Source: Chloroflexota bacterium
GTDB lineage: Bacteria; Chloroflexota; Chloroflexia; Thermomicrobiales; UBA6265
Length of the DNA: 64,000 bases
Direction: 5' to 3'
Assembly: GCA_023423795.1 (NCBI GenBank)
Contig: JAFAEX010000026.1
Span: 7,259-71,258 of the forward strand
In this document: piece after piece, positions 16,641-26,349 of the stretch
Layout: the number at the start of each line of letters is the position of its first letter
Position numbering within the stretch: position 1 is the stretch's first letter
Made by a program: the position numbers and the translations under genes
Notes under the pieces: generated by a model
Told to the model about the DNA's origin: nothing
The model's input: only the letters and a program-made list of their open reading frames with translations
The model's database searches: none

Positions 16641-18305
16641 ATGGCGGGAATGCGGGCAGGCGTTGCGGCGGCGAACGTGTTGCGGGATCGCGGCGTGCGC
16701 TTCGCGTTCGGCGTGCCCGGCGAGAGTTTCCTCGGGTTGCTCGACGCGCTGCACGAAACGCCCCAGATCCGGCTGGTCAGCACCCGGCACGAAGGCGGCG
16801 CGGCGTTCATGGCCGACGCCGTGGGCAAACTGACCGGCGTACCGGCGGTCTGCATGGGCACCCGCGGGGTGGGCACGGCCAACCTCGCGATCGGTATCCA
16901 CACGGCGTACCAGGACTCGACGCCGCTGATCGCCCTGGTCGGGCAGGTCGAGACAGAATTCCGCCACCGGGAAGCGCTGCAGGAAGTCGAGCTGTCGCCA
17001 TTCCTCGGCGAGATCACCAAGTGGGCCGTCGAAGCGCCGAACGGCGCGCGGTTGCCGGAACTGGTCGGCGAGGCGTACCGCCGGAGCGTGACCGGGCGGC
17101 CGGGACCGGTCGCCATCGCGCTGCGCGGCGACATCCTCGACGAGACGGCGGCGGAACCGTTGCCGGGCGCGAGCGCGACGCCGGCGGCCGTGCCGCGCCC
17201 GGATGACGTGGCGGCGGCGCTCGACCTGCTCGCCGGCGCGCGCCGGCCGCTCATCATCGCCGGCGGCGGCGTGCTGCGGTCGGGAGCGACCGGCGCGCTC
17301 GTCCGCCTCGCCGAGCGCATCGGCGTGCCGGTGATGACGGCATTCCGGCGGCACGACGCGTTCCCGAACGACCACCCGCTCTACCTGGGGCCGCTCTCCT
17401 TCGGCGCGGCAGCCGCGGTCGCCGAGCGGGGGCGGTCGGCGGACGTGGTGCTGGCGATCGGTACCCGGCTGTCGGAAATCACGACGCTCGGGTACACCAT
17501 CCCCGGTCCCGCTGCCGCGTTGATCCACGCCGACATTGCCCCGGACGTGCTCGGGCAGACGTTCCCGGCGAGCATCGCGATGGCCGCCGACGCGGCCGAC
17601 GTGGTCGCGGCGCTCCTCGGCGCGGCAGATTCCGGCGGACCCGGTGCGGCGCGGGTCGCGGAGAACGCGGCCGACCGGGAGCGGTTCGTGGCCCAATCGA
17701 CGCCTCCAACTACGCCCGGCGTGCCCGATCTGGTCGATCCCGCGCTGGTGGTGGCGGAGTTGCGACGGCAACTGCCGGCCGATGCGATCCTGACTAGCGA
17801 CGCCGGCAACTTCTGGGGCTGGTTCGCGCGCTCTTTCCGGTTTCTTCAGCCGGGCACGTTCCTCGGCCCGACCTCCGGAGCGATGGGATACGCCGTCCCG
17901 GCGGCGGTCGCGGCCGCGTTGGTGACGGAGAGCCGGCGCAAGGTCGTCGCCCTTGCCGGGGACGGCGGGTTCCTGATGACCGCGAACGAATTGGCGGTCG
18001 CCGCCCAGCACGGGCTGGACGTTACCTGCCTCGTGTTCAACAACGCGCTCTACGGAACGATCCGGTTGCACCAGGAACGCGCCTACCCGAACCGGGTAGC
18101 CGGCACGGAGTTGTGGAGCCCGGATTTCGTCCGTTACGCCGAAGCGTTCGGCGGCATCGGCATCCGCGTCGAGCGCAACCAGGACATCGGCGATGCGCTG
18201 GCCACCGCGATCGCGCACCCGGGCATCTCGATCGTCGAAGTTGCCGTCTCGCGCGAAGCGATCGCGGTCGGCCAGCGGTTGAGCGACGTGAGCGGTCCCC
18301 GCTAG
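16641..18305 (+). CDS. Thiamine diphosphate-dependent enzyme, acetolactate synthase-like
   Basis: A 554-residue enzyme with the three-domain ThDP layout (Pyr, central and PP domains). The cofactor-activating Glu is E51 in STRHEGGAAFMADA, and the ThDP/Mg motif is GDGGFLMTANELAVAAQHG, ending in VFNN about 30 residues later. Family members include acetolactate synthase, benzoylformate decarboxylase and sulfoacetaldehyde acetyltransferase. Although the frame opens with a GTG at 16632, the GGAGG at 16628-16632 points to the ATG at 16641. A small acetolactate synthase subunit is not nearby, so a catabolic decarboxylase or lyase is more likely than a biosynthetic enzyme. Confidence 0.85.
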   Translation: MAGMRAGVAAANVLRDRGVRFAFGVPGESFLGLLDALHETPQIRLVSTRHEGGAAFMADAVGKLTGVPAVCMGTRGVGTANLAIGIHTAYQDSTPLIALVGQVETEFRHREALQEVELSPFLGEITKWAVEAPNGARLPELVGEAYRRSVTGRPGPVAIALRGDILDETAAEPLPGASATPAAVPRPDDVAAALDLLAGARRPLIIAGGGVLRSGATGALVRLAERIGVPVMTAFRRHDAFPNDHPLYLGPLSFGAAAAVAERGRSADVVLAIGTRLSEITTLGYTIPGPAAALIHADIAPDVLGQTFPASIAMAADAADVVAALLGAADSGGPGAARVAENAADRERFVAQSTPPTTPGVPDLVDPALVVAELRRQLPADAILTSDAGNFWGWFARSFRFLQPGTFLGPTSGAMGYAVPAAVAAALVTESRRKVVALAGDGGFLMTANELAVAAQHGLDVTCLVFNNALYGTIRLHQERAYPNRVAGTELWSPDFVRYAEAFGGIGIRVERNQDIGDALATAIAHPGISIVEVAVSREAIAVGQRLSDVSGPR

Positions 18306-18372
18306 GGACGCGATCTTCGGTCAACCGATTCGCCATCGGCCAGAGTTCGAGGACTCCGCGAATTCCTGCGGC

Positions 18373-19293
18373 TCAGCCCGCCGAGGTGCCGTTGGGAGTT
18401 TGCGCGCTCGCCTCGTTTCGCACGGCATCCGCCAGCAGGGTGACCAACCCGTACGCGTCCCGGCCCGTGTCACGCGATTCGGGCGACTCCTTGCCCGGCG
18501 GGGTCTCGGCGACGAAGCGGTACACGTCGGCGGCGCCGGAGAGGATGTCCGGCGTCATCCCGAGGTCGGCGAACGTGGCCGCGATCTCCTCCATTTCGCC
18601 AACCCAGCGGTACGCCTTGGGCGGCATCGTCGGCAGGGAGCGTTCCAGCCAGCCGAGGACCTCCGGGATGCTTTCCCGCTGTTCGTCCCGCAGGGCATCA
18701 TCGAGTCCCATCAGGCGGGCGGCGACGAGCAACTCGGTCCCGAGCGCGATGAGGCCTTTGGTCATCGCCGCGTAGCACATCTTGAGACCCGAAGCCTGCC
18801 CGATCTCGTCCCCGATGACGCGGACATCGAGCCCGAATGCGCCAAGTTCGGCGAACTCCCGCGCGCCGGCGCCGGAGGCGTACACCCGCGTCGTGCCCGG
18901 TTTGCGCGGCGGTGGGCCGACGATCCCGGCATCGGCGAACCGGCCGCCGGCGGCGAGAATCGTTTCGCCGATGCGGCGCACCGTGGCCGGGGCGATGGCG
19001 TTGCAGTCCACGTAGAGGATGTCGGCGTTGGTGCGGCGGATCGCGGCGGCGACCTCCTCGGCAACGCCGACGGCCCGCGCCGGAACGAGCACCGAGAGGA
19101 CCAGGTCAACCTCGTTGACGAGGTCGTCGAGGCTCGCGCAGTCCTCCATCCCGGCCTGCTCGGCGAGGGAGCGGGTGCGTTCGCTGCGGCCGTCCAGGCA
19201 CGTCACGACGCGCAGCCCGTTCGCCCGGAGCAGTGCGCCGATCGAATGCCCCATGTCCCCGGGGCTCAGCAGACCGACGGTGGTGATCGCCAC
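18373..19293 (-). CDS. NAD(P)-binding hydroxyacid dehydrogenase-like protein (DUF1932 type)
   Basis: A 306-residue protein of the 6-phosphogluconate/3-hydroxyisobutyrate dehydrogenase superfamily. The Rossmann fold starts at once (VGLLSPGDMGHSIGALL), in the place of the usual GxGxMG. It continues with DLVLSVLVPARAVGVAEEV and FADAGIVGPPPRKPG, and the C-terminal helical domain has GLKMCYAAMTKGLIALG, which matches the DUF1932-containing group and carries the equivalent of the catalytic Lys. The start is GTG at 19293, preceded by AGGAGG at the right distance; the upstream ATG lacks one. It converges on the ThDP enzyme gene with 67 bases between them. Confidence 0.8.
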   Translation of the reverse strand: MAITTVGLLSPGDMGHSIGALLRANGLRVVTCLDGRSERTRSLAEQAGMEDCASLDDLVNEVDLVLSVLVPARAVGVAEEVAAAIRRTNADILYVDCNAIAPATVRRIGETILAAGGRFADAGIVGPPPRKPGTTRVYASGAGAREFAELGAFGLDVRVIGDEIGQASGLKMCYAAMTKGLIALGTELLVAARLMGLDDALRDEQRESIPEVLGWLERSLPTMPPKAYRWVGEMEEIAATFADLGMTPDILSGAADVYRFVAETPPGKESPESRDTGRDAYGLVTLLADAVRNEASAQTPNGTSAG

Positions 19294-20222
19294 GGTGCGC
19301 CTCCTCGCTCGGTTCGCGTAAAGCCGGAAATGGCGGTACGACACGCCGGTCGCCGGACGACATTCGCCGCGCCCGCGTGCATCATCCCACGACCTGTCAT
19401 TCAGGGATCTGTCGCTTCGGGCATCAACGCGAACCAGGACACGACCGGATTGACGAATCAGGAGGCTTCAAGACCGTCGTCAAGACATGCTTCGAACACG
19501 AACGCGGTTCGGCTGGCCAGCTTCAACGAGGCGCCAGTGTGCACCGGAAGGAACGGGAGTGAGGATGCGTTGCGGTAGGGCTGGGCTCCGCGAGCCGCGA
19601 CTGCCCGAAGCGGCTCGCGGAGCCCCTCTCGTGTTGGGGCGACGTCGTCGCGATCAGAAGGCTGAATTCGGGTGACCGCGGTCCGGGTGACGCCGCGCGG
19701 CCGGCATCGACGGCGTGGCTTCGCACGCCCACGCCGAGCCCGCTCGAGGTCTGCTGGGTCTAGCGGGCGAGCCGCTCACTGACCACATCTGCCTTCGGAT
19801 GCCGGGCGAGTGGGAATGGCGCACCGAGGAGGCGGAAGGCGTAGCCCCGACGACCGACCACCAGAGGCAGAGGATTCAATCTGCACGCCTTGAAACCGCC
19901 CAATTGTTGGAATCCCGTCAATAGTCTGCTCCGTCCGCATCGACCTTTTAGGGGAGCACTATCCGCCCTCCAGGGAGGACGCACGCCGGAGTTCTCGTGA
20001 TGTCTCGACGGCGTTGCCGATGTGATGGTCCATGCCCGCCGAGCGGCGGGTGGTGGCGCCCGCCGCCCTCGCGTTTGGTGCTGCGCGATGTCGGGCAACG
20101 CGATCGGGACCGACCGTTCGGGTTGAATCCGCGTCCTTATCGGCCGTATACGCCAACACTCTTGGCGACACTCGGTGCGACGAACCAATAACGCATACCC
20201 GATCGTCCACCTTGGTGGTAGG
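19294..20222. other. Long gene-poor region with an isolated hairpin
   Basis: This 929-base stretch lies between the dehydrogenase-like gene (-) and the Cys-rich protein gene (+). Several short open frames exist on both strands, but none has a ribosome-binding site with a plausible protein sequence. The only clear structure is the hairpin at 19583-19625. The absence of genes, with the recombinase relic and tRNA downstream, suggests eroded mobile DNA, but I cannot identify any element. Confidence 0.5.
19583..19625. repeat. Perfect 16-bp inverted repeat
   Basis: GGGCTCCGCGAGCCGC (19583-19598) and GCGGCTCGCGGAGCCC (19610-19625) are exact reverse complements around an 11-base loop. It is not next to the end of any called gene and has no T-run. 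It could be a terminator of a lost gene, an RNA element or a mobile-element end. Confidence 0.7.
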
Positions 20223-22238
20223 ATGCAATGGCTATCCGATGTGTTCCAGAAAGGGCCGGCCGTAGACGCCCGTGCCTTCGATTCGCTCGCCCGCCTCCTT
20301 GCGGGCGCCACCTCCCGCCGTGAGGCCTTCCTCGGGGCGCTCGCCTCGCTGCTGCCGCTGGCCGGGGATGCCAAGCGAAAGCGAGTTGAACGGCACAGGA
20401 ACAAGGAACGCGCCGACACGAAGGAACATCGGCAGCACGACGGCCGCGAAGAGCGAACCCGTCGGCCGGAGCGGCGTGCCCCGGCCGGCTCGGCCTGCCA
20501 GAGCGTCGGTCAGCGCTGCCGGAAGCACCGGAAGACGGGCAAGCGGGGCCGGAAGGCAAAGGGCGCGCCCTGCGCGAAGTGCTGCACCCGCCACTCGGTC
20601 GCGCAACCCAACGGGGCACGCCGGTGCGCCTGCAAGCCCGGCGGGGCCAAAGCCGGCAACCCCTCGCAGTGCTGCTCCGGCCGATTAAGCCCGGGCGGTT
20701 TCTGTGGCGCATGCGACCCGGACCGGATCGAGTGCGGCGGATCGTGCGTCGATCCCCAAACCGACAACGCCAACTGCGGCCGCTGCGGCGTGACGTGCGC
20801 CGCCAGTCAGCGGTGCGAGGGCGGGACGTGCGCCGGTGACCCGCATCAGTGCGACGGCACGACTTGTCCAACGGGGTGCTGCGACGCGGACGGCGCCTGC
20901 CGGGACGGCACGGCCAACGACTTCTGTGGGACCACCGGCGCGCCGTGCGAGCGCTGCCCCACGGGCGGGGCTTGCGTGGCGGGCGCCTGCGTGAGCGTAC
21001 CTCCTCCCTGCGGCGGCACAGGCCAGCCCTGTTGCGTGTTAGGACCGGCCTGCACCGCCGGCGGCTGCTGCGATCGCGAGACGTGCGTCGCAGCCGGCGA
21101 CCCCTGCGGCCCCGCCGCGGCGTGTTCCGACGGAACCCTCACCCCGCGCGGGACGTGCGAGGCAAGCACCTGCGAACCGGCCGAACCGGTGAGGTGCGCG
21201 CCGTACGGTTGCGACGGTGAGCGGTGCGCGGATCACCGCCAAGTCGATGGCGATTGCGCCGGCGACCACTTCTGCAACGCCATGGGCCGCTGTGCAGGCG
21301 ACAAGGCGCTCGGGGAATCGTGCGGCCGGGACGCGGCCTGCGCTTCCGGATTCTGCGTCGAGGGCATTTGCTGCGACAGTGCATGCGACGCGCACCCGAA
21401 CAGCGCCTGCGCGGCCGGCGGGATCTGTGGGTGTACGCCCGAGACGTGCGGCGACCGCGACTGCGGCCCGATTGCGAACGGCTGCGGCGCCACCATCGAC
21501 TGCCCGGCCGACACCTGCGCGGGGACCACTCCAGTTTGCGCGGGCAGCGCCTGCGTCGCCTGCTCGGAGCAGAACCGATGCCCGCTAAGCCAGTGCTGCG
21601 CCCCAGATGGGTCGTGCGTTGGCGTCTGCGGTACGGGCACGACCTGCTGGGCGATCGATGGGTTCTTCGCCTGCCTCCCGTGCGGCACGAGCGACGACCG
21701 TTGCTGCTTTGGCCCGGGCGTTAGTTACGGCTGCAACGAAGGTTTGGGGTGCACGCCAATCGACGGAGTGCCTAGGTGCGTCCCATGCGGCGGCGGAGAG
21801 CAGGCGTGCTGCATGAATGCGGCCACGGGGGATCGCGCCTGCGATACGGGGTTGACCTGCCGGCCGGTCACCGGGGGCCTAGCGTGCGTCCCGTGCGGCG
21901 GCAATGCCGAAGCGTGCTGCACGGATGGCGGCGCTGCCTGCGGCCAGGGCTTGACCTGCATCGCCGGGGACGAAGGGCCCCTCGTGTGCGCGCCGTGCGG
22001 CGACCAGAACCAACCGTGTTGCATCAACCTCATGACCATCACCTGCAACCCGGGGATGACCTGCGGCGTGGTCGAGGAGATTCCGCAATGCGTCCCTTGC
22101 GGAGCCCCAGACAAGCATTGCTGCTACGACTTTGCAGCGGATCTCCTTTCTTGCGACGCGGACTTGATCTGCACCTGCGGAGGGGGCCAGGTCTGCGACG
22201 AATTCGACGGCATCCTGGACGGCCGCTGCAAACCGTGA
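20223..22238 (+). CDS. Very Cys-rich, probably secreted repeat protein
   Basis: A 671-residue protein with about 100 cysteines by my count. The N terminus has the prefix AFDSLARLLAGATSRREAF followed by a hydrophobic ALASLLPLAG, resembling a Tat-type export signal, then a strongly basic stretch (residues about 50-115). The rest is Cys modules. One, ECGGSCVDPQTDNANCGRC, is common in large secreted proteins. The last third has about five tandem units of the form C-x2-CG-x5-CC-x(6-9)-C-x2-GL-x-C. These look like small disulfide-knotted domains in a cell-surface or secreted protein. Start is ATG 20223, or GTG 20175; neither has a strong ribosome-binding site. Function is unknown. Confidence 0.75.
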   Translation: MQWLSDVFQKGPAVDARAFDSLARLLAGATSRREAFLGALASLLPLAGDAKRKRVERHRNKERADTKEHRQHDGREERTRRPERRAPAGSACQSVGQRCRKHRKTGKRGRKAKGAPCAKCCTRHSVAQPNGARRCACKPGGAKAGNPSQCCSGRLSPGGFCGACDPDRIECGGSCVDPQTDNANCGRCGVTCAASQRCEGGTCAGDPHQCDGTTCPTGCCDADGACRDGTANDFCGTTGAPCERCPTGGACVAGACVSVPPPCGGTGQPCCVLGPACTAGGCCDRETCVAAGDPCGPAAACSDGTLTPRGTCEASTCEPAEPVRCAPYGCDGERCADHRQVDGDCAGDHFCNAMGRCAGDKALGESCGRDAACASGFCVEGICCDSACDAHPNSACAAGGICGCTPETCGDRDCGPIANGCGATIDCPADTCAGTTPVCAGSACVACSEQNRCPLSQCCAPDGSCVGVCGTGTTCWAIDGFFACLPCGTSDDRCCFGPGVSYGCNEGLGCTPIDGVPRCVPCGGGEQACCMNAATGDRACDTGLTCRPVTGGLACVPCGGNAEACCTDGGAACGQGLTCIAGDEGPLVCAPCGDQNQPCCINLMTITCNPGMTCGVVEEIPQCVPCGAPDKHCCYDFAADLLSCDADLICTCGGGQVCDEFDGILDGRCKP

Positions 22239-22807
22239 AAGGCGCGGCGTGGTCACGCCGTCGCGATCCGGCGGTCGTGCGCGCGGCGAGCAGCCGGCTG
22301 GCCGGCCTTCAGAGCGCGCGGTACTGCATCGCGCGCTGCGCGCAAGGGATCGCCACGTCCGCCTGCCCGCGTGCGGCGCGCGGGCAAACCTCCACCAGCC
22401 GCTGTTTAGCCGGATTCGGCGGTCTTCCGCCGGTACGGCCCCTGGCGCTGGTCGAGTAGGTTGGCTCCCGGACGAGGTCCCGTTCGAATTCGGCCGCTGC
22501 CCCGGCGACGCGGAACACCAGCCGGCCGCGGGTCGTTGCCGTGTCGAAGTTCTCCGTGATCGCCCGGAAACAGGCGGCGCTCGCGGCAAGTCCGTGCAGG
22601 ACGCCCCGTTGCCACGACGTGTTCGCCGGGGTACGCTCCGTGGCTCCCAGCCGTTAACGAAACCGACCGATGGCGGCGTCAAGGTCGCGCACCGTCATCC
22701 CTCCTGACGTGCCAGGAAGGCCTATTGGTTAACGCCACCCCCGGATGCCAAGTCCGGGTTGAGCACCCATCACCATCCTCGATTCGATGCGGAAATCGGG
22801 GGAGCGG
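22239..22807. other. Intergenic region with recombinase relic
   Basis: This 569-base gap lies between the Cys-rich protein gene and the tRNA. On the minus strand it holds the remains of a serine recombinase (22309-22599). A short hairpin CCCGGA/TCCGGG lies at 22740-22758, about 50 bases past the 3' end of the tRNA, and could end its transcript. Nothing else is recognisable. Confidence 0.55.
22309..22599 (-). pseudogene. Serine recombinase (resolvase/invertase) remnant
   Basis: The minus-strand frame reads ITENFDTATTRGRLVFR and then AAAEFERDLVREPTYST, followed by ARGRTGGRPPNP. This matches the conserved middle of the resolvase/invertase family (the LTE-x-DTxTxxGRLVF, AEFERxLIRERT and ARGRxGGRP blocks). 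The N-terminal catalytic Ser region and a normal DNA-binding helix-turn-helix are missing, the usual ERT is changed to EPT, and the C terminus runs into unrelated sequence. It is therefore a broken relic of a mobile element or integrated plasmid. Its nearness to tRNA-Arg fits an old integration site. Confidence 0.7.
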
Positions 22808-22880
22808 TACCCCAGGCAGGATTCGAACCCGCGACCGGCCGCTTAGAAGGCGGCTGCTCTATCCCCTGAGCTACTGGGGC
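22808..22880 (-). tRNA. tRNA-Arg (anticodon UCU)
   Basis: The minus strand folds into a complete cloverleaf. The acceptor is GCCCCAG with CTGGGGT, the D arm AGCTCAGGGGATAGAGC, and the anticodon stem-loop GCCGC-CTTCTAA-GCGGC gives anticodon TCT. The T arm is GCGGG-TTCGAAT-CCTGC and the discriminator base is A. The CCA end is not encoded. It reads AGA codons, which are rare in a genome this GC-rich. Confidence 0.95.
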
Positions 22881-22902
22881 GCGGCAATGCGATGCCGCGT
22901 CG

Positions 22903-22908
22903 ATTATA
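22903..22908 (-). promoter_or_regulatory. Perfect -10 box upstream of tRNA-Arg
   Basis: TATAAT on the minus strand lies 22 bases before the 5' end of the tRNA, so a transcript would start about 16 bases before the mature end. No clear -35 box is visible at the proper distance (GGGGTA occupies the site, at the end of the deacetylase gene). Confidence 0.5.
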
Positions 22909-22924
22909 GCCCCGGCTCGCTCCC

Positions 22925-23749
22925 CTACCCCGCCTGGCCGTCCCGCTCGCGCTCCAGCCACCAGCGGGCGATGTGGTCGGCGCGGGCGATCCAGACGTCG
23001 CCGAGGTCGATAGCGTAGTCGAGCAGCCGCGACAGCGAGCGCGACGGACCCGGCCGCCCGCTGACGAACGGGTGCAGCGTCAGGAACATCGCCTTGCCTT
23101 CGGCGCGCAAGACGTCAAGGTCCTCTCGCCACGCCTCGTAGGCCGCCTGCGGGGTAAGGACGTGATCGACGTGGTAGGTGTAGTCGTCGAACCAGCGCGA
23201 GGGCGGCAGGTTGACCAGCGGCGCGAGGGCCGGGTCGGGTTGGAGCATCGTCGGCAGGTCGCCGCGCGGTTCGTCCATGACCCAGAGCAGCCCGAGGTCC
23301 TGCGCGATCGCGTGGGTTGCCGCGTCGTAGCGCCAGCCCGGCGTCTTGTGGCCGACCGGGCGCACGCCGCCGACGCGCTCCAGCGCCTCCAGCGACCGCT
23401 CGAAATCGGTCCGCTGCTCCTCAAGGGAGAGTTTCAGGTAGTAGCGGTGATCCCACGAATGGAGCGCCAGTTCGTGGCCCTCGTCCACCGCGCGGCGGAC
23501 CTGCCCCGGCTGCTCCTCGGCGGCCTTGCCGACCCAGCAGAAGGTGCCCGGCACGCCGGCGTCGGCCAGCAGGTCGAGCAGTCGCTCGGTGCCGGCGGGA
23601 TCGTAGAGCGCCTGCGAGATCCAGTAGGTGTCGTCGGCGTCGCGGTAGTTCGCCTCGCCGTAGACGCCATCGACGTCGATGCTGACGCAGAGCGCGGCGC
23701 GATGACCTCCCGGCCAGAGCGGCGAATCGGCAGACCGGTCTCGCGCCAT
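22925..23749 (-). CDS. Polysaccharide deacetylase-family (NodB-like) hydrolase
   Basis: A 274-residue NodB-homology enzyme. The motif-1 acidic residues are D25 and D27 in VSIDVDG. The metal-binding His pair is H97 and H101 in LALHSWDHRYY. GHKTPGWRY and MFLTLHPFVSGRP supply the later motifs. The arrangement fits the PuuE/allantoinase-like or peptidoglycan-deacetylase subgroup without a signal peptide, so it may act on a small cytoplasmic N-acyl or amide substrate rather than on the cell wall. The ATG overlaps the stop of the class V aminotransferase (ATGA). A joint role with the two PLP enzymes upstream in nitrogen or sulfur compound breakdown is likely but not specific. Confidence 0.85.
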   Translation of the reverse strand: MARDRSADSPLWPGGHRAALCVSIDVDGVYGEANYRDADDTYWISQALYDPAGTERLLDLLADAGVPGTFCWVGKAAEEQPGQVRRAVDEGHELALHSWDHRYYLKLSLEEQRTDFERSLEALERVGGVRPVGHKTPGWRYDAATHAIAQDLGLLWVMDEPRGDLPTMLQPDPALAPLVNLPPSRWFDDYTYHVDHVLTPQAAYEAWREDLDVLRAEGKAMFLTLHPFVSGRPGPSRSLSRLLDYAIDLGDVWIARADHIARWWLERERDGQAG

Positions 23750-24939
23750 CAGAGCGCCTCCGCCGACTCGGCCACGACCGCCGCGACCGCGGCCACCAGC
23801 CGGTCGATCTCCTCGTCCGTGTTCCACCAGGCGTTGGCGACCCGCGCCGTCACCGGGCAGGGCCGCACATCGACGTAGCGGATCGTCAGGCCGCGCTCGA
23901 ATAGGTTCGCCGCGATCTCCTGCGGGCTGATGCCGTCGACCTGGAAGTTGACCAGGCCGGCCATCCGGTCGGGCGGCGTGAGCACCTCCACGCCGGGGAT
24001 GGCGGCGAGCCCCGCCCGGCAGCGCTGGCCGAGTTCGGCCGTGCGCCGGTAAGCCCAGTCGAGCCCGACCTCGTCGCGCAGCCAGCGGAGCGCGGCGTAT
24101 TGCGCTTCGATGGCCGGGCCGAAGAACTCGCCGATCTCGTAGCGCGCCGCGCCCTCGGACGGGATGAGGTAGCCGCTGGTGTCGAACCTCGCGTACCGGA
24201 TGTAGGTCGGCGCGATGTCGGCGAAGCGGTCGCGGCGGACGTAGAGGAACCCGGTCGATTCCGGGCCGCAGAGCCACTTTTGCCCGGCCATCGCGTAGGC
24301 GTCCACGCCCATCCCGTGCAGGTCGATCGGGACTTGCCCGGCCGATTGCGCTCCATCCACGATGGTCAGGAGGTCCTGCTCCCGGGCGAACGCGGCGATG
24401 TCGGCCAGCGGCATCACCGCCCCGGTGGACCACTGGACGTGTGAGATCGCGATGGCGCGGGTGCGCCGGGTGACCTGCCGCTCCAGCGCCGCGATCACGT
24501 CGCCGCCGCCGTTGCCGATGTCGGCGTACCGGCTGACGACACCGAACCGGTGGTTCAGCAACGCCAGCGGGTTGACCAGGCCGGGGTGCTCCAGGTTCGT
24601 CGTCACGACCTCGTCGCCCCGCTCCCAGCGCAGGCCCATCAATGCGGTGGAAATGCCCTCGGTCGTGCTGTGCGACAGCGCAATCTCGTCCGGGTCGGCG
24701 CCGAAGATCCCGGCGGCGGCGGCGGCCACGTCGCGGTTGCGCTTGAAGTTGCCTTCGTAGACGCCGGGCACGATCCGCCCGACGCGGTACTCACGGTCCG
24801 CCGCTTCGCGCATCGCCTCGATCGCCACCGTCGGCAACGGGCCGTTGGTGCCGGCGTTCAAATAGCCCGTTGTCTCGACCGCCGGGATCTGCTCGCGCAG
24901 CCGGGCCAACTTCGGATCAATCGCGACTTCGACCGCCAC
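23749..24939 (-). CDS. Class V PLP-dependent aminotransferase / cysteine desulfurase-like
   Basis: A 396-residue fold-type I PLP enzyme. It opens with GYLNAGTNGPLP and contains LSHSTTEGISTAL, VVTTNLEHPGLVNP and IVDGAQSAGQVPID, with the PLP-binding Asp at D195. The Schiff-base Lys is K221 in AMAGQKWLCGPESTGFLYV. These features match the isopenicillin-N epimerase/selenocysteine lyase-like branch of class V. No ATG is available; the GTG at 24939 follows GAAGGGA at about ten bases. It lies between the Cys/Met-type lyase and the deacetylase on the same strand, with a four-base overlap downstream. Confidence 0.87.
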   Translation of the reverse strand: MAVEVAIDPKLARLREQIPAVETTGYLNAGTNGPLPTVAIEAMREAADREYRVGRIVPGVYEGNFKRNRDVAAAAAGIFGADPDEIALSHSTTEGISTALMGLRWERGDEVVTTNLEHPGLVNPLALLNHRFGVVSRYADIGNGGGDVIAALERQVTRRTRAIAISHVQWSTGAVMPLADIAAFAREQDLLTIVDGAQSAGQVPIDLHGMGVDAYAMAGQKWLCGPESTGFLYVRRDRFADIAPTYIRYARFDTSGYLIPSEGAARYEIGEFFGPAIEAQYAALRWLRDEVGLDWAYRRTAELGQRCRAGLAAIPGVEVLTPPDRMAGLVNFQVDGISPQEIAANLFERGLTIRYVDVRPCPVTARVANAWWNTDEEIDRLVAAVAAVVAESAEAL

Positions 24940-24982
24940 CGCGTGCCATTCCCTTCTTTCGCCGCGCTGCCTCAGCGCCGCA

Positions 24983-26197
<1,215 letters not shown>

Positions 26198-26349
26198 GCT
26201 CACCCTCCCAACCCGGCGACCGCTGCCGGGGACCGTCCGGCAGTCTAGGAGCCGCCGGGGTGGCCGTCAACGCCGCCCACGGTGCATGCTGGCCGGGTAC
26301 GGCCGGGCGCCCACGCGGCGGGGCAACCCCGGCGACGATGAGGACGATC

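Noticed and set aside
14924..17320. 798-codon minus-strand open frame
   Set aside because: It lies across three plus-strand genes with intact catalytic motifs and is Arg/His-rich without any domain.
19377..19562. Small open frames in the 19294-20222 gap
   Set aside because: No ribosome-binding site, no recognisable sequence, and composition not distinguishable from non-coding DNA.
22309..22599. Intact serine recombinase gene
   Set aside because: The catalytic N-terminal Ser region and a normal C-terminal DNA-binding domain are missing, and conserved residues are changed, so it is called a pseudogene.
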